64,000 nucleotides of DNA from Alistipes sp. GTDB lineage: Bacteria; Bacteroidota; Bacteroidia; Bacteroidales; Rikenellaceae. The notes below the pieces were generated by a model. It saw only the letters and a program-made list of their open reading frames with translations, made no database searches and was not told the DNA's origin. Location: assembly GCA_017555905.1 (NCBI GenBank), contig JAFZFP010000018.1, positions 56,738-120,737 of the forward strand, written 5' to 3'. Shown piece by piece: positions 9,233 through 17,912 of the stretch (position 1 is its first letter; each line of letters opens with the position of its first letter). The position numbers and the translations under genes were made by a program.

Positions 9233-10141
9233 CTACTCCCACAAGTTGCGTGGGTAGATGCCTCGCTCAATAAGTTCTTCAATCTTAGCCATAAGTTGTG
9301 GCTTATCCTCCTTATAGGTTACACCAAACCAATCAGACGTAGTCTTAAGCACTCGCATAGTGGCTGTACCATCGTTGATAACCTTGTTCACCATAAGAGG
9401 GATGAAGAACTCCGACTTTAGGTTCTCGATATTGGCCTTAAGGAACTCCTTGAAGAAGTTCTTTGAATAGACGAAATAGTCAGGGGTGAAGCCAAAGAGG
9501 TTCATCGACACAGGGGTATCCTCAGCCAAAGGCTCATCAGCACCGCCATCGTGGAAAAGGATAGTGCCATTAACACGCTCAATCTGTGTACGCTCGACCA
9601 TACCCTGAAGGTTGCCATCCGAATCTACGGTGCAGACGCCACGTGACACCGTACCATTCTCCGATAAAGTCTTAGAGACCTGATAGCCCACCATACAATA
9701 CTTATCCTTGCTACCATCCAAACCAGAGAGGTAGTCGGCAATAGTGGCGTATGCCTCACGACCATAGAAGTCGTCAGCATTGATAACGGCAAAAGGCTCA
9801 TTGATAACCTCCGCTGCCATCATCACAGCGTGGTTAGTACCCCAAGGTTTTACTCTTCCCTCAGGCAATGTGAAGCCCTCTGGGAGGTAGTCCAACTCCT
9901 GAAAAACATACTCAACAGCAATCTTACCGCCAAAACGCTCGGCATTAAAGACCTCTTTGAAGTCCGCCTCGAAACTGTGGCGAATAACAAAAACTACCTT
10001 GCCAAAGCCTGCTCGTATAGCATCATACACCGAGTAGTCGATGATAGCCTCACCATTAGGGCCTACACCATCCATCTGCTTGAGTGAGCCATAACGTGAG
10101 CCCATACCAGCAGCCAAAACTAAAAGTGTTGGTTTTACCAT
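9233..10141 (-). CDS. Sugar-1-phosphate nucleotidyltransferase family protein
   Basis: 302 residues. The N-terminal motif LVLAAGMGSRYGSLKQ is the nucleotide-binding loop of NDP-sugar pyrophosphorylases (a variant of GxGTRxxPxTK). PWGTNHAVMMA and FAVINADDFYG provide the base contact and metal-binding Asp. The family joins NTP and a sugar-1-phosphate (or phosphocholine-like substrate) to feed cell-surface polysaccharide synthesis. The substrate cannot be read from the sequence, and the usual glucose-1-phosphate thymidylyltransferase motif is not exact. It is a single gene with its own consensus promoter and no sugar-pathway neighbours. Confidence 0.85.
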   Translation of the reverse strand: MVKPTLLVLAAGMGSRYGSLKQMDGVGPNGEAIIDYSVYDAIRAGFGKVVFVIRHSFEADFKEVFNAERFGGKIAVEYVFQELDYLPEGFTLPEGRVKPWGTNHAVMMAAEVINEPFAVINADDFYGREAYATIADYLSGLDGSKDKYCMVGYQVSKTLSENGTVSRGVCTVDSDGNLQGMVERTQIERVNGTILFHDGGADEPLAEDTPVSMNLFGFTPDYFVYSKNFFKEFLKANIENLKSEFFIPLMVNKVINDGTATMRVLKTTSDWFGVTYKEDKPQLMAKIEELIERGIYPRNLWE

Positions 10142-10178
10142 AATATTAGATTCAAGTTTATCGAATTATTTATTAGCA

Positions 10179-10209
10179 CAAAGGTAAAAAAGTTATTATA
10201 AAATACAAA
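10179..10209 (-). promoter_or_regulatory. Consensus promoter of the nucleotidyltransferase gene
   Basis: Minus strand: TTTG at 10209-10206 and TACCTTTG at 10186-10179, with an exact 19-bp spacer. It is divergent from the -7-like element of the next operon. Confidence 0.8.
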
Positions 10210-10227
10210 GTATCTGTTCATTTTCGT

Positions 10228-10235
10228 TATCTTTG
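10228..10235 (+). promoter_or_regulatory. -7 element (TATCTTTG) before the LytM-dxr-rseP-radA operon
   Basis: A perfect TATCTTTG lies 26 bp before the chosen ATG at 10262. No clear TTTG stands at the -33 spacing, so the promoter may be weak or activated. Confidence 0.55.
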
Positions 10236-10261
10236 CAAGATAAATATAAAAGTTGAAACCT

Positions 10262-11116
10262 ATGATACGAGAAATATGGGAGCGTTTGACAGAAAAACAA
10301 CTGCTGTCGATGCGCAACCGAGCAAACGATGAAATAAATTGGAAGATAAACATCTCGCCATTAGCCCTTTGGGGTAGCATCGTCACGTTGCTAATTATAA
10401 TATTTGCGGTGTTGCTTGTCCTTATGGCCTACACCTCAATTCTCGATATCCTGCCAGGATACCGCACTAAGGCCGAGAGACTCAACGAGGAACTCACCGA
10501 AAACATTATGCGCCTAAACGACATCGAGCGCAATATGGAGGATATCAGAGCATATAACGAGGCCGTGGCTACGATTATGGGTGGAAGTACCCCTACGCTC
10601 CACTCTACAGTACTAACGGATACCATTCGCTACGACAAGTCGCGAATACTCCCTACACGTGCCGACTCTCTCCTAAGAGACCTCCTCGAAAGCAACACAA
10701 GCGAATACTCTTTATCAAATACCAAGCCACTGCGTTCGGAGGCCGCTATGTTTAGCGCACCTATGCGAGGCACCATAACACGCAACTTCGATGCACCTGA
10801 GTCGAGTTTCGACATCGCAATTATGCCGATGGATATGAACTTCTCGGTGATGGCCATCGAGAATGGTAGTGTAATTGCCGTCGAGAGCCAGAGCGAAGGT
10901 CTTAGCAGCATCACCATTCAGCACAATGGAGGTTATATATCTGTTTACAAGAACCTCGCTGAGAGCCTCGTACGCAAGGGGCAGACCGTGCAGAGTGGCT
11001 CGGTGATTGGCCGTATCGGTGAGAACAATGGCCAAGAGGAGACCATCGCAGAACTCGGCTTTGAGTTGTGGCGCGATGGTACAGCACAGGATCCCGAGCG
11101 TTACATTCTATTTTAA
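10262..11116 (+). CDS. Membrane-anchored LytM/M23-domain protein with lost zinc ligands
   Basis: About 284 residues from the ATG at 10262; a TTG three codons earlier was rejected. A cytoplasmic N-terminus is followed by one membrane helix (about 40-62), a periplasmic coiled-coil-like stretch, and a C-terminal LytM fold from about residue 165 to the end. The fold is recognisable, but all expected zinc ligands of M23 peptidases are replaced. The first His (normally HxGID) is Ser before FDIA. The HxH-type pair is absent from ISVYKNL, where active enzymes have YxHL. The final HFE motif is GFE in ELGFELW. The protein is therefore probably not a peptidase but a regulator or scaffold, like EnvC or NlpD in E. 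coli. It sits 12 bases before dxr and is cotranscribed. Confidence 0.85.
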   Translation: MIREIWERLTEKQLLSMRNRANDEINWKINISPLALWGSIVTLLIIIFAVLLVLMAYTSILDILPGYRTKAERLNEELTENIMRLNDIERNMEDIRAYNEAVATIMGGSTPTLHSTVLTDTIRYDKSRILPTRADSLLRDLLESNTSEYSLSNTKPLRSEAAMFSAPMRGTITRNFDAPESSFDIAIMPMDMNFSVMAIENGSVIAVESQSEGLSSITIQHNGGYISVYKNLAESLVRKGQTVQSGSVIGRIGENNGQEETIAELGFELWRDGTAQDPERYILF

Positions 11117-11128
11117 ATTGTCGTCGCT

Positions 11129-12286
11129 ATGAGCAAGGAGAAGATAAGCATATTAGGTTCTACGGGCTCCATAGGTGTCCAGACCCTCGATATCGTACGT
11201 CGCCACCCCGAGCGTTTCCAGGTGACATCCCTCGTGGCACATAGTCGCTGGCAGGAGTTGGCTGAGCAGGCTCGTAGTTTCAACGTGGAGAGCGTAGTGA
11301 TTGGCGACGAGCGCTACTATACCCCACTCAAAGAGGCGCTCAAAGATACAAAAATTGAGGTAATGTCTGGAAGTGAGGCTATCAACCACGTAGCGCGCAG
11401 TTATCGTAGCGACACCGTAGTAAATGCCTTGGTCGGTTATGCTGGCCTCCACCCCACACTCCTTGCCATAGAGAGTGGCAAGCGCATCGCCTTGGCAAAC
11501 AAGGAGACGTTGGTCGTGGGTGGCGATATCGTAATGGGCGCTGCAAAGCACAAGGGGGTAGAGATTCTACCTATAGACTCAGAGCATTCTGCAATTATGC
11601 AGTGTCTCGAGGGTGAAAAGCGTCGCAACATACGCAACCTTATAATCACCTGTAGCGGAGGAGCTCTGAGAAATATCCCACGCGAGGAGTTGGCAAGCGT
11701 AACACCCGAGATAGCACTCAAGCACCCACAGTGGTCGATGGGAGCAAAGATAACTATCGACTCTGCGACACTGGTAAACAAGGGTTTCGAGGTTATCGAG
11801 GCTCGTTGGCTCTTCGACATAGAGCCCGAGAGAATCAAGGTGGTAATCCATCCACAGTCGATAGTTCACTCGATGGTGGAGTTTACCGACGGAGCGGTTA
11901 AGGCTCAACTCGGCACCGCAGATATGCACACACCAATCAGTTACGCCCTATTATACCCCGAGCGTAGCGAAGAGGCTATGGAGGAGTTCTCGATACTAAA
12001 CTACCCTACACTCTCGTTTATGGATGTGGACAGGGAGAAGTACCCAGCCTTAGATATCGCATACGACTGCCTCGGCAAGGGTGGCACGGCAGCCTGCACG
12101 ATGAATGGTGCTAACGAAGTGGCCGTGGCGGCATTCTTGGCGCACAAGTGCGGATATCTCGATATCGTCGAGACAATAAGGTATGCACTTCGAAACGCTA
12201 CGTTTGTGGCAAAACCAACAATCGACGACTACGACGAGGCCAACAAGGAGGCTCGCGAGTTGGCACGCAAATATCTCAAACTATAG
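11129..12286 (+). CDS. dxr: 1-deoxy-D-xylulose 5-phosphate reductoisomerase
   Basis: 385 residues, normal length. It converts DXP to MEP with NADPH, the second step of non-mevalonate isoprenoid synthesis. The N-terminal Rossmann motif is GSTGSIGVQTL. The metal- and substrate-binding residues lie in LPIDSEHSAIMQCL and in TLVNKGFEVIEA, and the flexible active-site loop WSMGAKITIDSATL is intact. It lies between the degenerate LytM gene and rseP with gaps of 12 and 22 bases. The dxr-rseP order is common in bacteria. Confidence 0.98.
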   Translation: MSKEKISILGSTGSIGVQTLDIVRRHPERFQVTSLVAHSRWQELAEQARSFNVESVVIGDERYYTPLKEALKDTKIEVMSGSEAINHVARSYRSDTVVNALVGYAGLHPTLLAIESGKRIALANKETLVVGGDIVMGAAKHKGVEILPIDSEHSAIMQCLEGEKRRNIRNLIITCSGGALRNIPREELASVTPEIALKHPQWSMGAKITIDSATLVNKGFEVIEARWLFDIEPERIKVVIHPQSIVHSMVEFTDGAVKAQLGTADMHTPISYALLYPERSEEAMEEFSILNYPTLSFMDVDREKYPALDIAYDCLGKGGTAACTMNGANEVAVAAFLAHKCGYLDIVETIRYALRNATFVAKPTIDDYDEANKEARELARKYLKL

Positions 12287-12308
12287 TAATAAATAAAGGT
12301 AACAAAAT

Positions 12309-13763
12309 ATGACAGGTATCTTAATTCAGGCACTACAATTCTTCGCATCACTCTCGATGCTCGTCCTTATCCACGAGTTTGGACACTTCATCACAGCACG
12401 TATGTTTGGTATTCGTGTCGATAAGTTCTATATCTTCTTCAACCCTTGGTTTTCGCTCTTTAAGCGCAAGGTAGGAGATACGGAGTATGGCATCGGCTGG
12501 ATTCCTCTTGGTGGCTACGTAGGTCTTTACGACAATCGTGAGGTACTCATCGACCGCGAGAGCGAGATTACAAAACAGCGTGAGGAGGCTGAGGAGAGAC
12601 TTAAGAGACTCAAGAAGGGTGGCCAGAGCGAGGAGATTGCCGAGGTTGAGGCCGAGATAAAGGGCTATGACGAGGCTATCAAGGAGGTGCAGGAGCAGTT
12701 CCGCACGTTGGAGCCTACGAAGGATGAGTTGCGTGGCAAACCCGCTTGGCAGCGACTTATTGTTATGGTGGCTGGTGTGGTTATGAACGTACTCTTTGCC
12801 ATTGCCATCTATTCGGGTATGATGTTTACCTGGGGCGAGACCTACTACCACAACGACGATATGGTCAATGGCTATCTATTTAACGAAGAGGCTGAGGCTC
12901 TCGGCTTCCAGGATGGCGACAGAATCCTAAGCATTGATGGAGAGAGCATTGGCAACATAGGCGAGATTTCAGAGCGACTACTTATAGTGGACCACGACCT
13001 CGAGGCTAAGGTGGTACGTGGTCAGGAGGAGGTAACCTTCACACTCCCTCTCAACGACCTCGTTGCGATGCGTGAGCGTGGCGGTTTCCGCAACTTCATC
13101 GGCGAGTTCGTGCCATTCGTCATTAAGAGTGTTGAGCGTGAGAGCGCCCAGCAAGCAGGACTCATAAAAGGTGATAAGGTTGTGGCTATCAACGATGTAG
13201 CAGTAACAGACTTCATCAGCGCAACACCTTTACTCAACGAGGCTAAGGGTAGCGAAGTAGCCCTCACCGTAGAGCGTAACCAAGAGTTAGTGACACTCAC
13301 CCTCCCTGTAGATGAGGCGGGAAAAATCGGTGTTATGGTGGCTACGGTTGCTCCACGACAGATAGAGTACGGCTTCTTTGAGTCTATTCCTCAGGGATTT
13401 AAGCATACGGGCGAGGAGATTAGTTCATACTGGAATCAGTTGGTTATGATGTTCAAGCCAGAGACCAAACTATACAAGGAGATGGGTGGTTTCATCTCTA
13501 TCGGTAGCGTATTCCCAAGCGCGTGGAACTGGTATAGTTTCTGGAATATCACTGCCCTACTCTCTGTGATTCTTGCTGTGATGAACCTCTTGCCTATTCC
13601 AGTATTGGATGGTGGTCACGTATTATTCACCCTTTGGGAGTTAATCACGGGTCACAAGCCAAGTGAGAAGTTTATGACCGTGGCACAGAACATAGGTTTC
13701 TACCTACTCATTGCGCTTCTCATCTATGCCAACGGAAGCGACATACTACGACTCTTTAACTAA
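12309..13763 (+). CDS. rseP: Site-2 intramembrane metalloprotease RseP
   Basis: 484 residues. The first membrane helix carries the zinc-binding HEFGH (about residues 23-27) and the C-terminal helix has PVLDGGH, the third ligand. Two PDZ-like domains lie between. A charged helical insert (about residues 80-130, EEAEERLKRLKK) precedes the second membrane segment and is longer than in E. coli RseP. The family cleaves anti-sigma factors and leftover signal peptides inside the membrane. Its gene is in one operon with dxr and radA. Confidence 0.95.
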   Translation: MTGILIQALQFFASLSMLVLIHEFGHFITARMFGIRVDKFYIFFNPWFSLFKRKVGDTEYGIGWIPLGGYVGLYDNREVLIDRESEITKQREEAEERLKRLKKGGQSEEIAEVEAEIKGYDEAIKEVQEQFRTLEPTKDELRGKPAWQRLIVMVAGVVMNVLFAIAIYSGMMFTWGETYYHNDDMVNGYLFNEEAEALGFQDGDRILSIDGESIGNIGEISERLLIVDHDLEAKVVRGQEEVTFTLPLNDLVAMRERGGFRNFIGEFVPFVIKSVERESAQQAGLIKGDKVVAINDVAVTDFISATPLLNEAKGSEVALTVERNQELVTLTLPVDEAGKIGVMVATVAPRQIEYGFFESIPQGFKHTGEEISSYWNQLVMMFKPETKLYKEMGGFISIGSVFPSAWNWYSFWNITALLSVILAVMNLLPIPVLDGGHVLFTLWELITGHKPSEKFMTVAQNIGFYLLIALLIYANGSDILRLFN

Positions 13764-13778
13764 TCACGTTGTACTGCG

Positions 13779-15146
13779 ATGTCAAAGATTAAAAAGGTAT
13801 TCTTCTGCACCGAGTGTGGCTACGAAACTCCTAAGTGGTTGGGCAAGTGTCCATCCTGCTCGACCTGGAATAGCATCATCGAGCACGTAGTACCCAAGGA
13901 GTCAAAGTCGGTGGCACAGCGAGTAGTGACAGCACCAAAGTCCGAACCCCAAAGGGTGCAGGATATCGAAGTCAGCACAACTCAGCGCATCGACATCGGC
14001 AACAATGAGGTAAACCGCGTATTGGGTGGTGGCCTCGTCCCAGGAACATTGGTACTTTTGGGCGGAGAGCCTGGCATCGGCAAGTCTACCCTATCGTTAC
14101 AGTTGGCCCTTACGAGCAACAACCTCAAGACGCTCTACGTATCGGGCGAGGAGTCGGCCGAGCAGATTAAATCGCGTGCAAACCGCATAGGCATAAAGAA
14201 CCAGGAGTGTATAATCTACACCGAAACTCTGCTCGAGAATATCGTAGCGCAGATCGAAGAGATTCGACCAGATGTCGTAATCATCGACTCGATACAGACG
14301 ATGTCTACCGAGTTGGTGGATTCATTCCCTGGTAGTATAACCCAGATTCGTGAGTGCGCGGCCACCCTGCTCAAGGTTGCTAAGAGCAACGGCATATCTA
14401 TCTTCATCATCGGACATATCACCAAGGAGGGAACTATCGCAGGCCCAAAGATTTTGGAACATATCGTCGATGTAGTTCTTCAATTCGAGGGCGACGTGAA
14501 CAACAACTACCGCATCCTACGAGGTCTAAAGAACCGTTTTGGTGCAACCTTCGAGATAGGTGTTTTCGAGATGAGAGAGGATGGTTTGAAGGAGGTGGAG
14601 AACCCATCGGAGATTCTTCTTTCTCACTATGACACTCCTCTGGCTGGCTGTGCCGTAGGTAGCACTGTGGATGGACTACGCCCCTACCTTATCGAGGTGC
14701 AGTCGTTGGTGAGCGGAGCCGCATACGGAACACCACAACGCTCAACCACAGGCTTTGATCAGCGTCGTTTCAATATGCTTCTGGCCGTATTGGAGAAGCG
14801 TGTGGGATTGAAGATGTTCCAGAAGGATGTATTTCTAAACTTTGCTGGAGGCTTCAAAATTGCAGATACGGGAATGGATCTTGCTGTGGCTGCAGCCATC
14901 ATATCTTCCTACTTCGACAGACCTCTTATGGAGGGTCTCTGTTGTGCTGGCGAGATAGGTCTCTCTGGAGAGGTACGCCCCGCACCTCGCACCGAGCAAC
15001 GCATTAGCGAGGCAGCACGACTGGGATTCAAGCGCATCGTAGTATCGGGATTTATGGATAAGAACATCAAGCGCAGTGGCGACATAGAGGTCATATTCAT
15101 CTCCAATATCGAGCAGTTGCCCCGAGCAATATTTACCCGAGAGTAG
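13779..15146 (+). CDS. radA: DNA repair protein RadA (Sms)
   Basis: 455 residues. The N-terminal C4 zinc finger is CTECGYETPKWLGKCPSC. A RecA-like ATPase core follows with Walker A GGEPGIGKST (about residue 90) and the RadA signature KNRFG (about 250). A Lon-protease-like domain without catalytic activity forms the C-terminus. RadA helps branch migration of recombination intermediates. It starts 15 bases after rseP and ends the operon before the hairpin at 15187. Confidence 0.97.
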   Translation: MSKIKKVFFCTECGYETPKWLGKCPSCSTWNSIIEHVVPKESKSVAQRVVTAPKSEPQRVQDIEVSTTQRIDIGNNEVNRVLGGGLVPGTLVLLGGEPGIGKSTLSLQLALTSNNLKTLYVSGEESAEQIKSRANRIGIKNQECIIYTETLLENIVAQIEEIRPDVVIIDSIQTMSTELVDSFPGSITQIRECAATLLKVAKSNGISIFIIGHITKEGTIAGPKILEHIVDVVLQFEGDVNNNYRILRGLKNRFGATFEIGVFEMREDGLKEVENPSEILLSHYDTPLAGCAVGSTVDGLRPYLIEVQSLVSGAAYGTPQRSTTGFDQRRFNMLLAVLEKRVGLKMFQKDVFLNFAGGFKIADTGMDLAVAAAIISSYFDRPLMEGLCCAGEIGLSGEVRPAPRTEQRISEAARLGFKRIVVSGFMDKNIKRSGDIEVIFISNIEQLPRAIFTRE

Positions 15147-15186
15147 CGCGATAGGTAACTCATAATATAGAGCGGTATAGATTTTG

Positions 15187-15217
15187 AGACTCCCCGAAGA
15201 GAACGTGGGAGTCTTTT
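15187..15217 (+). terminator. Intrinsic terminator after radA
   Basis: An 8-bp stem (AGACTCCC with GGGAGTCT), then TTTT. The thioredoxin gene begins 20 bases on, so some read-through may supply it. Confidence 0.75.
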
Positions 15218-15236
15218 AATTTAATACTACAACTAT

Positions 15237-15560
15237 ATGAAAACATCCGATTTTGATAGCATCGTAGCCACCGAGAGGCTAATACTCATCGACTTCTATG
15301 CCACGTGGTGTGGGGCCTGCAAGATTATGGATCCCACGCTCGACCGTGTGGCATTGGCAATGAGCGATATGGTGACCGTCGTGCGCATAGACATCTCATC
15401 GGCGTCGAATAGCGAATTAGTCCGCCGATACAACATCGTCTCCGTGCCGACACTTATGCTCTTCCACCGTGGCGAGCCAATATGGCGTGATAGCGGTGTC
15501 ATCGCCTTCGACAGGCTATGCACCATCATCCGTCGCCACCAGACGGTAGATGTCTTTTAG
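15237..15560 (+). CDS. Thioredoxin-family protein
   Basis: 107 residues, a single thioredoxin fold with no signal peptide, so cytoplasmic. The active site is WCGAC rather than the usual WCGPC; the Pro to Ala change alters the redox potential in known thioredoxins. The cis-proline loop SVPT is present. It probably reduces disulfides in cytoplasmic proteins. It could be a main thioredoxin or an accessory one; the substitution and the divergent C-terminus favour an accessory one. Confidence 0.88.
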   Translation: MKTSDFDSIVATERLILIDFYATWCGACKIMDPTLDRVALAMSDMVTVVRIDISSASNSELVRRYNIVSVPTLMLFHRGEPIWRDSGVIAFDRLCTIIRRHQTVDVF

Positions 15561-15561
15561 A

Positions 15562-15601
15562 AAAAAGAGAGGGAACTCAAGGTATTACCTTAAGTTCCCT
15601 C
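15562..15601 (-). terminator. Terminator between the thioredoxin and AlkD-like genes
   Basis: A 15-bp stem with one mismatch (15569-15583 with 15587-15601) and a 3-base loop. On the minus strand it is followed by a T-run. Confidence 0.85.
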
Positions 15602-15621
15602 ATATTATAGGTATATTTTCG

Positions 15622-16266
15622 CTACATATACTCCATTCGCCAACCCAACTCATCAACGATAATCTCCTTAGTTTTGCAGTCGGGCATACTCTCGAAGAGC
15701 GATGGTAGGCCAACCTTAACCGACTTATCACGTGAGGCCACGTAGCACATCAAAGCCACTACACCCTGTGCGATATAGGTAGAGTTTGGATTAGCCTTAA
15801 CGGCCTTCTCCGAGGCGATAAAGGCCACCTCACTGGTGGTGCGCTCATTGCGTGATGCCGCCATAAGGGCTGCATAAGCAATCATCTCGTTACTCTCGGT
15901 TGACCACACTCCCATCAACGAGTTGATATCGTAAATTTTTGACAACAAGGCAAAGGCCAACTCCTCTGCCAACTCTGCATTGGCAATACCTCGCGACCAA
16001 AAGGGAAATTCGTGAGTGTCGAGCATCTTAGCATCAGCAATATGGCAAGCACAGAGTTTCAACTCCCTAACCTGTTGCTGATAGAGATATTTAGCAAAGG
16101 CATAATCCTTAGGCTCCTGGGCTACAATCTCTCGCACCGTAGCGATGCTAACACCATAGTTAAGGCCGTAGTTCTGCCCGTGGGTTGCCATACTCTCGGA
16201 CACTGCGCCATTCATCTGCTTGCGCAATTTACCGAGCAAGGCTATCATTCTCTGTGTAAAATCCAT
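15622..16266 (-). CDS. AlkD-like DNA alkylation repair family protein (HEAT-like repeats)
   Basis: 214 residues, all alpha-helical, with a pattern (YGLNYGVSIATVREIV, then EFPFWSRGIANAELAEELA) that I recognise as resembling the small AlkD-type proteins annotated in Bacteroidales. AlkD-type enzymes remove positively charged alkylated bases with stacked HEAT-like repeats. I could not place the catalytic Asp and Trp with confidence, so enzymatic activity is unproven. It lies 11 bases after the DUF4831 gene and is probably cotranscribed with it. Confidence 0.6.
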   Translation of the reverse strand: MDFTQRMIALLGKLRKQMNGAVSESMATHGQNYGLNYGVSIATVREIVAQEPKDYAFAKYLYQQQVRELKLCACHIADAKMLDTHEFPFWSRGIANAELAEELAFALLSKIYDINSLMGVWSTESNEMIAYAALMAASRNERTTSEVAFIASEKAVKANPNSTYIAQGVVALMCYVASRDKSVKVGLPSLFESMPDCKTKEIIVDELGWRMEYM

Positions 16267-16277
16267 AGATTCAAATC

Positions 16278-17150
16278 TTAACGTGAGGGCTGGAGAAACA
16301 TCACCGTCTGACCAAACTCATACAATGGCAAGATGCGACGTGCCATAACCTGCTGACCCAAGGCTACGACAACCTCCGCATTGTTAGCATAGCGGTAGGC
16401 AACCTTACCCTTCTCGGCAGATGCTGGATACTCCATCTGTGAAGGGGTGATGACAACCATAATTATCTCACCCGAGAGATCATTCTTCTCGACAATGCCA
16501 CTCGTTGCACTCAATCGAGCAATTACAGATGTGGTCTGCGATGCATTTACGGGATAGATAATACGCTCCGTAGATTGTGTTACGCTGGTTGTTCCGTAGA
16601 ACATAGCGAGCAACTCTCTCTCCATCTTATCCATCTCGCGTAATGCGCTCTCAAGACCTGCACCATAGACACCATCACCGAAGTCACCAGTTACGAGTTC
16701 GAAACGAGAACGGCGCAACATAAAAATCTTGTCGGCAGCATCCTTCGCCAACGACTCAGCGCTCTTCTCCGAAGCCGACATTCTATCTACAGAGAGCATC
16801 GACTGAGTGGTCTGTTGTGGCTCGGCAACAGCAATAGTCGCCTCCTCAGCGAAGTAGGCCTCATCACGCAATACCGCAACATCGGCACTAACCAAGCGGT
16901 ACTCATTCTTATCGACCAACGAGGCACGGTTGCCAAGGTATTTCTGTGCGTAACGAGCATAAGGGCCTGCTACAAACTGCTCACGCTCAACAACTAAATC
17001 GATGACCAAAGTTGTGGTAGCCTCAGCAATCTCTACATTGCCATTCTGCTGGTAAACACCAATACGCTTCTTGACGACCTGCTGAGCCGAAGCATCAAAG
17101 GCCATAGATAGCGCCATCACCACAAAAAATATCTGAAAAAATCTTCTCAT
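16278..17150 (-). CDS. DUF4831-family exported protein
   Basis: About 290 residues from the ATG at 17150, which gives a clean signal peptide ending in SAQ (MRRFFQIFFVVMALSMAFDA). Nine extra codons upstream were rejected because the promoter at 17208-17177 would leave no leader. The body has segments such as YLGNRASLVDKNEYRL and DKIFMLRRSRFELVTGD that fit DUF4831, a Bacteroidota family of unknown function. It is probably periplasmic or outer-membrane associated. Confidence 0.75.
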   Translation of the reverse strand: MRRFFQIFFVVMALSMAFDASAQQVVKKRIGVYQQNGNVEIAEATTTLVIDLVVEREQFVAGPYARYAQKYLGNRASLVDKNEYRLVSADVAVLRDEAYFAEEATIAVAEPQQTTQSMLSVDRMSASEKSAESLAKDAADKIFMLRRSRFELVTGDFGDGVYGAGLESALREMDKMERELLAMFYGTTSVTQSTERIIYPVNASQTTSVIARLSATSGIVEKNDLSGEIIMVVITPSQMEYPASAEKGKVAYRYANNAEVVVALGQQVMARRILPLYEFGQTVMFLQPSR

Positions 17151-17176
17151 ACCTCTCTCTTTTTTAGTATAATGCA

Positions 17177-17208
17177 CAAAGATACGTAATTATTTTAGTT
17201 CAATCAAA
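17177..17208 (-). promoter_or_regulatory. Promoter of the DUF4831-alkD-like pair
   Basis: Minus strand: TTTG at 17208-17205 and TATCTTTG at 17184-17177, with a 20-bp spacer. It overlaps the last codons of trmN6. Confidence 0.7.
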
Positions 17209-17902
17209 ACATAAGATAAAAATCTTGTGTTAGAGCGCGGTACTCCTCGGTATATGCACCATCATTGAGTTGGATAAGGAGTGTATCGCAACGGGGCATA
17301 AGGGGTTTATCACTCTTGACAAACTCCATAAGCAGACGTTTGGGAATATCCCCCTCACGTGTTATCACCGTAGTCTGACGACTCAGCCATAGGCGCTCGA
17401 AGGCAACCCTCCTAAAGCGTGCGCCACACTCAAACGGAAGTACAATACTAAGCCTTCCACCGGCACAAAGCAACTCCTCAGCAGCCGTGACTATATCGGC
17501 ATAATCCAACGTAGTGGTATGGCGAGCCATAGCACGTACCGCATCGGGCGAAGGGATGGAATCTACAAAAAAAGGTGGGTTAGAGACAATATGATCGAAC
17601 TGCTGTCGTGGTCGATAACTACGCAAATCGGCACAACCGACCTCTACACGCCCACCCCAAGGTGATTTATCGGCATTGGCCCTTGCCTCCATAGCCGACT
17701 CTTCTACGATGTCAATAGCAGAAATCTTAGCCTTGTTATTGCGCTGAGCAACCATAAGGGCGATAAGACCCGTACCTGTGCCAGCATCCAAAATATGGCT
17801 ATCACCAGCAACATCAGCCCACGCACCAAGCAATACACCATCTGTGCCAATCTTCATTGCAGAGTGGCTATCATCAATGGTAAATTGCTTAAACTTAAAC
17901 AT
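17204..17902 (-). CDS. trmN6: tRNA1(Val) (adenine(37)-N6)-methyltransferase
   Basis: 232 residues. An SAM-binding Rossmann motif (LDAGTGTGLIALM) is followed by the N6-adenine methyltransferase signature NPPFF (about residue 108). The N-terminal FKFKQFTIDDSHSAMKIGTDGVLLG is characteristic of the YfiC/TrmN6 family, which methylates A37 of tRNA-Val. It is the last gene of the coaE operon, 10 bases after the TIGR02757 gene. The family also resembles other small methyltransferases, but the N-terminal signature is specific. Confidence 0.88.
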   Translation of the reverse strand: MFKFKQFTIDDSHSAMKIGTDGVLLGAWADVAGDSHILDAGTGTGLIALMVAQRNNKAKISAIDIVEESAMEARANADKSPWGGRVEVGCADLRSYRPRQQFDHIVSNPPFFVDSIPSPDAVRAMARHTTTLDYADIVTAAEELLCAGGRLSIVLPFECGARFRRVAFERLWLSRQTTVITREGDIPKRLLMEFVKSDKPLMPRCDTLLIQLNDGAYTEEYRALTQDFYLMF

Positions 17903-17912
17903 ATAGGGCTAT

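Noticed and set aside
11235-11248. A sigma-54-like TGGCACATAGTCGC
   Set aside because: It lies inside the dxr coding sequence and lacks the TTGC -12 element.
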